A stretch of 64,000 nt of DNA from positions 6,696,001 to 6,760,000 of the forward strand of contig NW_023503374.1 of the NCBI RefSeq assembly GCF_014529535.1, read 5' to 3'. Shown in pieces: positions 1-10,879 of the stretch. The notes beneath the pieces were generated by a model. It saw nothing but the letters and a program-made list of their open reading frames with translations, was not told the origin of the DNA and did no database searches. This DNA is from Bradysia coprophila. Lineage: Eukaryota > Arthropoda > Insecta > Diptera > Sciaridae. The position numbers were made by a program, and so were the translations under genes. Positions within the stretch are counted from its first letter, which is position 1, and the number at the start of each line of letters is the position of its first letter.

Positions 1-1985
1 TGATTTTAAGACCTGGTTTGACGCAGAATGTGCTGATGTTACAGATCGTAAAAATGCTGCACGAATTGAGAAGGAATCGGCGAGAACTAGAGAACGGAAA
101 ACGGAAGCGGATCAGCGCTACAAAGATCTGAGGAGGGAGGAAAAGCGCTTGCACCGGTACAAGAAAAAGGAACTTGAAGAAAGGACGCTTCTTCAGTTGG
201 AAAGATTATGTAGTGCAAACGAATCACGGAAGTTCTACAAACGAATAAACAACCAAAGAAGAGGCTTCAATTCTCGAATGACTATCTGCAGAGCAGTCGA
301 CGGCACTTTGCTTACAGCAAAACATGATGTCCTGGAACGATTCAAGGAACATTTCAGTGCTCTGTTAAACGGGGATGTTGAAGACGGCAATGCTACCGAT
401 GATTCTTTTCTCAACGACGACGGTCGTATCGTGTCAGCACCAACATTGGAGGAAGTCTCAGCAGCAATCTCCTCACTCAAAAACAACAAAGCTTCAGGTC
501 CGGATAATATACCAGCGGAACTGCTGAAAATGGGTGGTGAGGAATTGGCTAAGGTGATTTATGAATTAGTCGAGCGAATATGGAACAACGAATCGTTACC
601 GGATCAGTGGTTAGAGGGTGCCATTTTACCTCTGCACAAGAAAGGTGACAGGATGATTTGCGAAAACTACCGTGGTATTGCTTTGCTTAACACGGCGTAC
701 AAGGTTTTTGCTCGAGTGCTATTCGTTAGACTAAATCCACGGGCTGAGGCAGTCATTGGAGATTATCAAGGCGGATTCAGACGAGATCGCTCAACAACTG
801 ACCAAATATTCAACCTTCGTCTGATTCTGCAAAAAGGCAGGGAATTTCAAGTCCGGACTTACCATTTTCATCGACTTCAAGCAAGCCTACGATAGGACCA
901 AGCGTAGGGAATTGTATGTTGCGATGAAGGAGCTGGGCTTCGAAACAAAACTGATTCGTCTTGTGAAAGCGACATTGGAGGGCACCAGATGTCGTGTCAA
1001 GGTGCAAAATGACTTGTCTGACGTTTTTGCTGTAAGGGAAGGGCTGAAACAGGGCGACGCACTGTCTTGCCTGCTCTTCAATTTGGCTTTGGAAATCGCA
1101 ATGAGACGTGCTGGTATCCAAACCAACAAAACACTGGTGAGTGGATCAGTTCAAGTTCTGGGCTTTGCAGATGACTTGGATCTTGCCAGTCGTACACATG
1201 CAGCAGCGGTAGACACTTTCACAAATCTGAAAATCCAAGCGGAGAGAATGGGTTTGATGATCAACGAATCGAAAACCAAGTATATGAAGGCCGAACCCAA
1301 TACGGTTGCCAATCAACAAGGGGACGTGATAAGCATTGGAGAGTACAACCTCGAGGTAGTCGAAGAATTCATCTACCTTGGAGCGCTGATTCGTTCGGAT
1401 GGCGATAATACACCTGAAATCCAAAGTCGAATCATGGCGGCAAGCAGATGCTATTACGGTCTAATCAAACATTTACGCTCAAAGTTGATATCGAAGAAAA
1501 CGAAGTGCCAAGTTTACAAAACGCTCATTCGTCCAGTTCTGATCTATGGATGCGAATCTTGGACGGTGAAGAGAAGTGATGAACAGTTGCTCCTAACGTT
1601 CGAGCGTAAGGTCCTTCGTACTATTTTCGGAGCGATGCGTGAAGGCGAAAGGTGGCGGCGACGATACAACTTTGAATTGAAACGTGATTTTGGCGAGCCG
1701 GATATTGTGGCAGTGGTGCAAGTCCAACGGTTGAGGTGGGCAGGACATGTAGCACGCATGGACAGGAACAGAGCCCCCTCAATGTTATTCCGAAATGATC
1801 CAGAAGGGCGAAGAGGAGTAGGACGCCCTAAAATATGATGGATAGATGGTGTCGAATCAGATCTTCGGGCGCTGGGAATAAGAGGTTGGCAAAGTGCAGC
1901 GAATGACCGGGCACGCTGGAACCGGATTCTCGACCAGGCCAAGGCCCACAAGTGGCTGTAGCGCCGGTAAAGTAAAGTAAGTAAA
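1..1985 (+). mobile_element. Non-LTR retrotransposon, 3' portion, cut by window start
   Basis: The sequence enters the window inside an open frame and runs through a reverse transcriptase and its C-terminal region to a stop at 1959-1961. It is followed by a short TAAAG/TAAG-type repeat tail at about 1965-1985, as many LINE-like elements have at their 3' end. The endonuclease and 5' end lie outside the window. The frame is broken in two places, so this copy is dead. The clade (RTE, R4/Dong-like or another) was not assigned. Confidence 0.85.
2..1961 (+). pseudogene. Reverse transcriptase ORF of a non-LTR retrotransposon, frameshifted and with a premature stop
   Basis: The reading frame is open from base 2 (residues DFKTWFDAEC) and carries the fingers motif ENYRGIALLN and the motif QGGFRRDRSTTDQIF. 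It then shifts by one base between about 855 and 867. In the new frame are motif A, FIDFKQAYD (from 867), motif B, REGLKQGDALSCLLF, and the catalytic motif C, FADDL (1164-1178). The C-terminal part has RLRWAGHVARMDRNR and RRGVGRPK. A TGA at 1836-1838 interrupts it directly before WIDGVES; the frame then stays open to TAG at 1959-1961. At that position relatives have Arg before Trp, so TGA most simply comes from CGA by a C-to-T change. Enzyme role: RNA-templated DNA synthesis at the target site. This copy cannot encode a full enzyme. Confidence 0.85.
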
Positions 1986-2039
1986 AGGAAATGACAAACA
2001 AAAGAACTCTTCAAAGTAAACTGTTCGTAGCCCAACAAC

Positions 2040-2112
2040 TAGTTAGCTTAGTGCGAAAGTCGTTGACTCAAGATCGAGAGGTCACCAGTTCAATTCAAGC
2101 CAGTGACAACGT
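2040..2112 (+). repeat. Degenerate tRNA-related sequence (box A- and box B-like)
   Basis: Just beyond the LINE tail is a box A-like TTAGCTTAGTG, a possible anticodon arm TTGACTCAAGATCGA, and a box B-like AGTTCAATTCA, then a T run. Spacing suits a tRNA or a tRNA-derived SINE head. No clean acceptor stem can be folded, so this is a decayed tRNA relic at best. Confidence 0.25.
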
Positions 2113-2424
2113 TTTTTTTTCGTTTGAGAAACTCAGCACTTTGGTTTATTAATCAATCTCACATCTGTAAAGTGGGCAAAGGACGAAATATTTCTAGAAT
2201 AATAAAAAAATATTAAGCGAAATTTCCAATATACGTTTATTCGTACATTGTACCGATAACTCAACCATTGGTCTCATCGTCGAAATGTACGTTTCATCCG
2301 TACGATTTTTTTTTTGCGTGAATACTTAAAAAATCATTTGGGGTGAGGGCGAACATTTATATACGCATTTGAGACAATGGCTGGCTTTCAGTTATGTTTA
2401 TATTGTAAAACGACGCTATTAATA

Positions 2425-2507
2425 GCAGTTGTGGCCGAGTGATCTAAGGCGTCTGACTAGAAATGAGATTCCCTCTGGGAGCAAAGGTTCGAATCCTTTC
2501 AGCTGCG
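2425..2507 (+). tRNA. tRNA-Ser (anticodon AGA)
   Basis: An 83-nt cloverleaf can be folded by eye. The acceptor stem GCAGTTG pairs with CAGCTGC (one G-U), followed by discriminator G. The D arm is GGCCGAGTGATCTAAGGC. The anticodon loop is CTAGAAA, which places AGA at the anticodon. There is a long class II variable arm CCCTCTGGG and a T arm AAAGGTTCGAATCCTTT with a canonical box B. The sequence closely follows the conserved eukaryotic serine tRNA. The anticodon stem has one G-G mismatch (TCTGA against TGAGA) and the D loop is one base longer than usual, so it may be a weakly functional copy or a young pseudogene. Confidence 0.8.
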
Positions 2508-2517
2508 TTGCCTTCCA

Positions 2518-2526
2518 TTTTTTTTT
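2518..2526 (+). terminator. RNA polymerase III T-run terminator
   Basis: Nine consecutive T residues begin 10 nt after the tRNA-Ser discriminator base, the usual Pol III stop signal. More T runs follow in the next 30 bases. Confidence 0.6.
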
Positions 2527-3191
2527 GTTTTATTTTTTTTTTTTGATTAGGCAAAAACGTCTTTCTGGTCGTAAGTTCATTCAGGCCGTAAAGGTCGAAA
2601 GTCCAACTGCTCTTTTCATATTTTTTTAAATTTCTGTCCACCACCTTGCAGTACCCTCTTACTTCATCTTCAGGCTAAGTATAGAGGGTAGTGAATCATA
2701 AGAACACACAATTTCAATTTCATGTTAGAGAATTGGATTAATTCTGTCCATTCGGCTATCCTCGCATTTTTATCTCATGGCTCGATCATTGAACAAAAAA
2801 ATTTGTTTTCATGGGGTTGTTGAAGTTGTCCTTGTTTCATTGCAAGAAAATCACTTGCGAGTGTTTTTTATGTTTGTATAGATATTGAAATGGTATGAAA
2901 ATGCAAATTGCACGATAGCAAGATCACTATTTTTTCGTGTTTTTTTTTTAGTACGCCGGTAATGTGATATTTCAAAATTACCAGATTAATAACGAAAAAT
3001 TCGTTGCACCCCAATAGCATTGTTTAGTTCCAATTTTCATCACTGAAGGAATTATATTTCTTCAATTCCTAGCTGAGATTAAAAATATAATCCCAAAACA
3101 ATTTCTATTTAAAAGTACAATTGGACACAACAAACTTTAATCTCATTTTCTATCTACGTGTAACGCTAAAATAATAGTATTACATTAGAGG

Positions 3192-3320
3192 TAAACCATA
3201 ATGGTTCGCAAAGTTCGCAAGTAAGTCAATTCATAAACTTTTGACATTTAATGTATGGGCGAAATGTCAAAAGTTAACGAAATTTTCATACTTACGAACC
3301 TTTCGGACCATAATGGTTTA
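3192..3320 (+). mobile_element. Short foldback element (MITE-like)
   Basis: Outer arms of about 30 bp are inverted copies: TAAACCATAATGGTTCG at 3192 and CGGACCATAATGGTTTA ending at 3320. A second inner pair, AACTTTTGACATTT (3237) and AAATGTCAAAAGTT (ending 3275), sits inside, so almost the whole 129 bp can form one hairpin. No coding capacity. No clear target-site duplication was seen. Confidence 0.65.
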
Positions 3321-3479
3321 GCTATTAAGTTCTTGCTTGGAAATTTCTTTTTATTTGAAAAGAGTCGTTTTGCAAAATCTTTTACCTCACTCTTTTGAAT
3401 AATCTGTGGTTGGCCCAAGTGTAATTGGACTTTACCAGGTGACGAGGAAAATGAAACAACAACGAATTTTTCCAGAGAT

Positions 3480-5110
3480 TTTCACCAACAACTTTTTATT
3501 TTCAATGTTCCCTTAAATTGTACATAAAGTTTTTTTTTCTTTTGTTTTGTATATTTTATTTCAGCATGTTTAATGTCTCGTTATTATTATAATTTTGAAA
3601 TATTTTTTTTATTTAATAATTTGGCCAAAGCTAAAACATTGATGTTATACTCGTAGTTATGTTTTATTTTTTTGTCATAAGTATTTTGTTTAATCTGTTT
3701 GTTTTCTTTTTTTTGCTAATTAGGTGTGTAAATATATAGTGTGTGTTCTAAACATTCATATTAATTTATAGTTTCTGTATTATATGCATAATGTCTTGTT
3801 AGAGATTCTTTTTTTTTATTTTAACTTTTAATAAAGCTAATATTTTGATTCATTTAGTTTTAATTTTTTTTTTTATTTATTATAATCAATCTAATGCAAA
3901 TATAACATTTATATAAACAATATGGATTTTTATTTTGTTGTTGTACCTATATGCAGAAAAGGGATCTAATTAAATATGTTTTTATTTTTTTAATTTTTTT
4001 TATTTTAATTTATTTGCTTTTTTCTCTATTTCATAACGACAAAGAATTGTTAGGCTACAAATATACTTATTATTTTTAAATATTTTACACAAACACTCTA
4101 AAAATTATGTTGAATTACAATTTTTGGTTGTTTTTTGTGTGTTAAATTCCATTGTTTTGACCCCGTACCAGCTTTAAAATGATTTTTTTTTTGTTATAAA
4201 TATCATCACTTTGTAAAGCATTGAAAATGAAATTAAAATTTTTTATTAAATTTAATTTTTAATTTTTTTTTTGTATTCAACCAAAATGTTAACAACTTAG
4301 ATTTTGATTTATTTTCTTTTTTGGTTATTATTTTTTTCGTTGGGTTGTTCAAAATCCAAACAAATTATATATCATCATTAATTGCAATGATGTTAAATGT
4401 TATTGAATTTGGGTTATTGTCGAATTCACAATAACTGACCGGACTTGTTTAAAAAACAATCCGAACGTTTGATATATATGAAATGAATAAAGTTTAGAAA
4501 AAAGAACTTCGAAAATGAAAAGTTTTTATCTTTTTTTTTGATTCAACAAAAATTAAATTAATTTGTTTAAATATACTGTACAAGAGTTTTGTTTTTTTTA
4601 TCAATATTTTAATCATATCATTTTATTTCACCTTTCTCTATTAAAACCTTTGCTACCGCCAGCTGTTATCCCTGTACAACGCGCTTTTTTTGATTGAGTC
4701 AGCAATTCTCAATAATTTTTTGGTTTCTGTTTAAATCTTTTTTTGGTAAGCAAACGAAATTATTGAATATTTTTTTGGTTCCAATTTTTGTTTCGGTTTT
4801 AGAAATTTTAAATTAAATAATTTTTTGAAAGAATTTTCTGGCGAATATATCTAACGTAAAATTATTCTAATCAAATTTCACAATGAAACATTTTTTGTCG
4901 TTTTTTCTATACAAATATTTCCATTTATATTGCCCTTAAACACAATCAAATATACTTTCTTTTTCAAGAAGCTCTAGTTTTACAGTATATTTTAATGAAA
5001 ATGGTTTTTTTTGTTCTATTAAGCAAAACAGAAAACTAAAAACTAAAATTATTTTCTTCTTTATACATGACATGACATCGAAAACTCTTTTTTTTGCTAA
5101 TTTTTATTTG
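3480..5110. other. T-rich, gene-free block
   Basis: About 1.6 kb in which the plus strand is packed with T runs of 6-12 bases and is poor in G and C. No exon-like frame, repeat or tRNA was seen. It could be an extended U-rich 3' UTR of a plus-strand transcript or simply low-complexity intergenic DNA; nothing in the sequence decides this. Confidence 0.4.
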
Positions 5111-8100
5111 TTTATTGATTATACGCAGAGACTACGGTTAGACATCAGTATATTTGCATTGTTATAAATATTTTGTGACTCGAAACCCATGTCAAATCTA
5201 CATAAAATTGTGTTAAATGTAACAACATTTTATGGTTTATAAATGGAATGCAGAAAATTAAATGTGGAACGTATATTATTCATCGCAATAACTAACCGAA
5301 TATGAATTTTGCAGCCATTCAAAATTCAACAGTTTATTCCACTTGAATGTTTCAGCACAATCTACCGATATCAATTCAAATTTATTCGAGACCCATGAGT
5401 TCGTGCTTTTCATTTTATCGGTTCCAATAGACCATGTTTCAAGACCATTATGTCTCACAGGCAGTGAGTTTCGACGATAAAATGCTACAATTCGTTTGTA
5501 TAGCATGTTCAAATGACATGTTTTTAGACCGGTATCCTGGTATACAAATTTGATATTTTACAACTTAAAAAAGTTTTCCCGTGATGCTTTTGGAAACTTT
5601 TGGTTGACTAAAAGGAAAGTTAATTTTTTTTCTCTAATCTTGAAAAGAACTGAGACTGAGATTGGAAGATGAATAATACAAGAAGTGTTTCTATCAAAAT
5701 CTTCAGTCATTTCTGGTTCTTTTTCGTTTGCAGCTAGACTCCCTTTTACGATGATTTAAATATCTTAATCTCCTCCGTCGAACTTTTCTTCACACGATTC
5801 CGTAGAGACATACTATGACTTGTGGAACGATACTGTAGAGTGGCTGATTCTGTTTGCATTTATATCGGTAGAAAGGAACATTTATTTTTTAACGTTGAAA
5901 CTATGAAGTCATTGATAAGTTTTTCGAGTCCTAAGACTACACACATACTCAGCTACACAACTTTTTTTTGTGGTTTTTCATTCTTTTCTTTTTCGTTATA
6001 ATAAAATATATTTTCTCTAATTTCCATAAGCTTTTTGTCAGATATTTCTATTCTGATATCCATATTATTAAGCAGCAGGTTAAATTATTTTGGAACTTTG
6101 AAATATAAATTTTTAATGGAATTCTACTACTGCAGACGCAGACTTTTCTATTTTCTTTTAACTTAGTTAAATCGATATGCGGAATTCGGAATAAAATTTG
6201 AACAAAGAAACAAAATCTTAACAATTTACTAAATCATTTTCTGTTCCGTAACTCGTTCATAACTTGGGTAGATTTTTAGGCTTAACTTTGGGCATTTTTA
6301 TGTCGAGAATATTTCTGTTGTGTTTCTGCGAAATTTTATTTCTTAGAAATTGTTCAGATTAACGTTCTACGAAAATGCTTTATTCTCCGTTTCAATTGGA
6401 ATTTTATTTTTATTGAACAAAATATTGTGTGGTATCAATCGAAGCAATATGAAGTTGAAGTTGAATGGATTTGTTGAGAACAGATTCTCTGTTTGAGTGT
6501 GATATTTGGAAAATGTTTCATTGAGTCAATTTAATTTTTTAGAATCGGTTTCCCACGTCACAATTTCTACTCTCAATTGGTTTTCCATTTCAATCGAATT
6601 TTAACTGATTTAAACTACTCGGATGAATGTTCGGATCCATTGTGGCTATAATCCTCAATATTTTTATTAAATTATTAACTAATTCATCGTAATTCATGCA
6701 TAAAAAACTAATCTTTTAATGTGTCATGTGCTAGTTTGCACTGGATTAATTCGGAATCATCATGTTGTAATAAATCATTTGACGATAAATTTTAAAATTA
6801 ATATGGTAAGAGGAAAGAAGTCCAAGGACCAGAGCCCCGAGAACCTCAGACCGTTCACGGATACATAAATCAATGATCATCCTTTAAATCTATGTCCTGC
6901 AGTGTGTTAACTAAAATTGAGTGTAAAAAATCCAATTGAAACGATTGACGAAATGTGTTTGCAGGGAGTAATTATTATGCTTTCTACTTCCAAAAAAATC
7001 ATAATTTTACTTTACGACTTTTTGTTTTGCTGGTATTTATGACTTATGTATTGTGTCATAGCACTAACGTTGTTTTTTAACGAGTTTATATACTTTAGCA
7101 GGCGCTACATATTTTCTTGCATTGAAGTTCAAAAAATGTTTTCCATTTCTTTATGAGAATGGTTGTAGGTCAAAAATTGGTTCTGTTGGTTTTTATTTTC
7201 AAAAATATTTCCCATCTTTTTTGTGCAACATTGTTAACAAGTGAAAAAAGTTAAGTTTAAAATTTTTTGGTAAAATATTTTTTATTGTTCTCAATTGGTC
7301 ATTTTATTTCTTCTGAATCGAATCATTCAATAGTTGAGATCATAAGAATGTTTTTTGTAGGTTATAGTATAATGTAGAGTGTAAATATAGTTGTAGGTCA
7401 GAGTTAAAGTATAGAATTTTGGTTTTAAAAAAATATTGTCAAACAGATTTCCATTTATATAGACTTTAATATCCAACAAAATTTTGTTAAAATTCATTTC
7501 TTATTCGATTTACATGCCTAAAAAAATGTTTTTATTGTTTCTTGGTTCTTCATCATTAATAATAAATTTTTCAATTTCAATTTTTCATTCAATGAAATAA
7601 ATTTCTCGAAAAAAAAATCTATTTTAACCTGAAATAAAATGCGTGATTTTCACACATATGTTCTCTGGGTGTGGTGTTGTTCAATCACATTACGCTTTTT
7701 CTAACAAAAAAAAAACTTTTATGTTTTTCGTTCGTCTAAAATGCCTTTTTATAAATGGAGCAAGACGCTTTGATATAGTTGAATTCTGTGGAAACGTTGT
7801 ACAAAATAAAGAATTTGTTGGTTATATCGTTGATGTATGTGTGTTATTCGTCTTCCTCCTCGTTTTGGTAGGTGACGTATCGAACCGATGACCGTTCGCC
7901 AATAATGAGTGACTAGCAATTTGGAATGAGAATTTGATTATTTTTTGCAATTCTATGTAATTCGTATGTTCGCAATATGGCACTCAAATATACAACATAA
8001 AAAGCTCTCAATCAGCTGCGACATCATATTTTTTCAAACTGTTACATTCGTCCAAAGATCACATTTAGGGATTTTTTTTTAGATTTAATTCAGACAAAAT

Positions 8101-9159
8101 GGCTTCTCTTGAACTGCTACTTCCAAACTATTCAGAGTGTGTAATTTTGCCAGAAGTAGGGAATCGAAATAAAAGTTCAAAGGTACTCTTGCTGCGGTGG
8201 GGATCTGTGGCTAATTTTGTTTAATATTACTGAAAATAGTAAAACTTAGTTTTTTACAAAATGAGCTATCACAACATTAGTTTTACTAAAATTTACCCAG
8301 AAGAGATGATTTTTTCACATACAAAATTCTTGAAAATTCCACCTCGGTGAAACTTGGTGCTACACCAAAATGACGGTAAAACATTTTTTTAACTTTTTTT
8401 AATTTTTGTATGTTCTAGTAGACCCTTTAGATGCCGTACAGAGTGAAAACTCTGCAAAAGCATCTGTAGATTTTTTTTGGTTCGGACCCATAATCCAAGT
8501 ATCTCGTGTAGCTCGAAAATTTTTGAAAAAGTGACGGTGCAAGCTTATATTGACTTATATAAAAAAAAATTGCTGATTATTATTGCTAGTGCGAGGGTGA
8601 ATCGAGGTAGGGCGGAACCAGGAATGACTAAAAAAAAAATTGAAATCGACTACTATAAATATTCCGAACAAAATTTGATTTCTTGTTCAAGGTCTACTTT
8701 AAACGTCAACATGTTCTGCAGAAACTCAAATCTTGTTCGATGTGTGTCATTTTAACCATAGTAAAAAAATAAAAATTCGCTTTAAAATTTCAGACATTTT
8801 ATGGTAGTGTGGTAAGGTAGATCTGTCAGGAATGTATACCTTTCAGAAACGACTAACCATAAGTTATCGACAGCAACGAGAAAAAAATGTGATGACCTAT
8901 GGTTCTGTGGATCATCTAAACTAAAATTAAGCCTAAAACAATTGAAGTCCAAAAGTACGTTGAAGAAGTGAAGTAAAAGATTAAATGATTGCACCACCGT
9001 TATTAAAATATTGGTAGCGCTGTAATTTCGGGTATGCTTTGAAGGGATTAGTCTACACATAGACGTTAGGAAATGGTGTTGAACCTCTACGAGAAACAAA
9101 TGGAGAGATAAAACTATGTGATTTTTTAGTAAACAAATTTAGAGAAAATGGGCAAATAT
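5111..9159. other. Intergenic, no supported feature
   Basis: AT-rich DNA. Open frames up to about 90 codons occur but have no recognisable domain, splice context or coding-like composition. No strong inverted repeat was seen. Confidence 0.5.
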
Positions 9160-9169
9160 GGTTTCACAG

Positions 9170-9491
9170 AAAGAGTTTATTATACTGATAGAGGACGGGT
9201 ATCGAACATAAAATGCGAGATAGGCATCTCGCGAGATTTTTGACATTAGGCGAGATAAATCGGCAACGGTAGTCCGGTTTGTCTGTTTTGGTCATCCACA
9301 TTTTTAAAATTTTGGCACACTGATTAAGAATGTATGAAGGTCGGGCTATAATTTTAAAAATGTCGATAACCAAAACAGACAAACTGAACTACAGTTGCCG
9401 ATTTATCTCGCCTAATGTCAAAAATCTCCCGAGTTGTCGATCTCGCATTTTATGCTCGATACCCATCCTCTATCAGTATAATAAACTCTTT
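9170..9491. mobile_element. Foldback DNA element with 9-bp TSD (Mutator-like)
   Basis: The two halves are long inverted copies. The left begins AAAGAGTTTATTATACTGAT and the right ends with its complement at 9491; matching continues with small gaps for about 150 bp per arm, leaving a loop of about 30 bp. The direct repeat GGTTTCACA lies immediately outside both ends (9160-9168 and 9492-9500), a 9-bp target-site duplication. Long TIRs with a 9-bp TSD are typical of Mutator-like elements, so assignment to that superfamily is an inference. No coding capacity. Confidence 0.8.
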
Positions 9492-9586
9492 GGTTTCACA
9501 TAATTTGAGTAGTCGCTGTCCCTCAGTCTGCACTTTTCTTTTCCTAATGGTAACATGAAATCCGAATGAAAGAATATTTTACATGC

Positions 9587-9643
9587 TTTTGTTTTCCCTA
9601 GGGTCGAAAGTGGCTTCGTACACACCTAGGGAAAACAAGAAAA
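9587..9643. repeat. Short perfect hairpin
   Basis: TTGTTTTCCCTAGG (about 9589) is matched by its complement CCTAGGGAAAACAA (about 9625), with about 22 bases between. Lies downstream of the VMAT 3' end. Probably a tiny foldback remnant. Confidence 0.5.
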
Positions 9644-10136
9644 TTGGTTTAAGTTTCAAAAGAATGTACAATCCATTACATAACTCTGGATAAAAATGAA
9701 AAGTCTCGTTTTCGTGTATTTATTGACCTCGACTTTGCCTCGGATCAACAAAATTCACTCTACTTTTGATCTTTTTATCTCTTATTATGTAAATAACTAT
9801 TACAGAGGCTCGCTGCGGGCGTTGAATGAAGCAAATTTTTAAAAATTTTCATCTACTTCTATAGAAGAAGTCGCTTTGATTTTTGGCGATTTTTGATTTT
9901 TTGGCGTCACTTCAAGACTATAGCAATGACAAACTCTGACGAGAAAGTTTTTGTTTTCTCTGTGTCTGTTATTTCTCTGAGGTTTATTTCGACTTTTCTA
10001 ATGTACTAAATGGCAAAACACAAGCACATCAAAAAAAAAAAATTCTAAAAAAACACTAAAAATGCAAGGCAAATTGGAAAGGAAAACAAATGAACAAATA
10101 AAAATCGCAAGACCAATTGGTTCGAAAAAAAAACTT

Positions 10137-10142
10137 TTTATT
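10137..10142 (-). terminator. Candidate polyadenylation signal for VMAT
   Basis: TTTATT on the plus strand reads AATAAA on the minus strand, about 500 bp beyond the VMAT stop codon. Other A/T-rich variants occur nearby, so the real cleavage site is uncertain. Confidence 0.3.
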
Positions 10143-10638
10143 TCAAATTATAAAATAATATTTTTTACAAATTAGTAACGTTGCAATCGTATTTTATGCA
10201 CAAAGTCGCATGCTTAACAATAAAATGAATAGTGTTCAATCGGCACAAAGTTAAAATTACTTTCTTTTATCAAAAAACAAATAATTTCAAATTATACAAT
10301 AAAAAAAGTCTAAAAAAATAAAATAAAAATTGGATAGGCAGGACAATTGGGTTATTTTCTACGTATAAAGCTTTCCTTGTTAACATTCGTTAAATAAAAA
10401 ATATTTAATTAAATTATCACACTAATCTTACTCATCGATTTTCACTATAAAATCAATGTCGTCTAAATTCGATAGGTTCGTCATAACTCAAAGCTTTACA
10501 TTCAATTCAAAACGAACAAAATTAAATTAAAAAGTAAGTATCGCAGCATACATACTCATCGAAAGCTCGCACAATTGACATACCAAAAAATATAAAATAA
10601 AATAAAATTGTTCAACAAAACAAAATGTTAAACGAAAA

Positions 10639-10879
10639 CTATAATTTGGTGACACAATTCTCAACCGTGCCATTGCTTTCTTTACTCTGGCCCATTTCTA
10701 CAGCAACAACAGCGTTACTTGCGTCAGGCGTCATTCCAACATTGTCGATGCCACCTACCTTCTTTTCCTCTTTTGTCGGTGGTGCTCGTAGCATTGTCAA
10801 TAGCGGGGCATACAAAAAACATAGAACTGCAATTCCAACCAACATCCACTCGAAACCAATGCTGTTTACCAAAGTTCCA
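10639..10879 (-). CDS. Vmat: VMAT exon 9: TM12 and cytosolic tail
   Basis: After the split Ser codon it reads [20 protein letters not shown] (TM12), then [11 protein letters not shown], the conserved start of the VMAT tail, and a tail of about 40 residues ending NCVTKL. The acceptor is TTTACAG at 10880. Confidence 0.93.
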
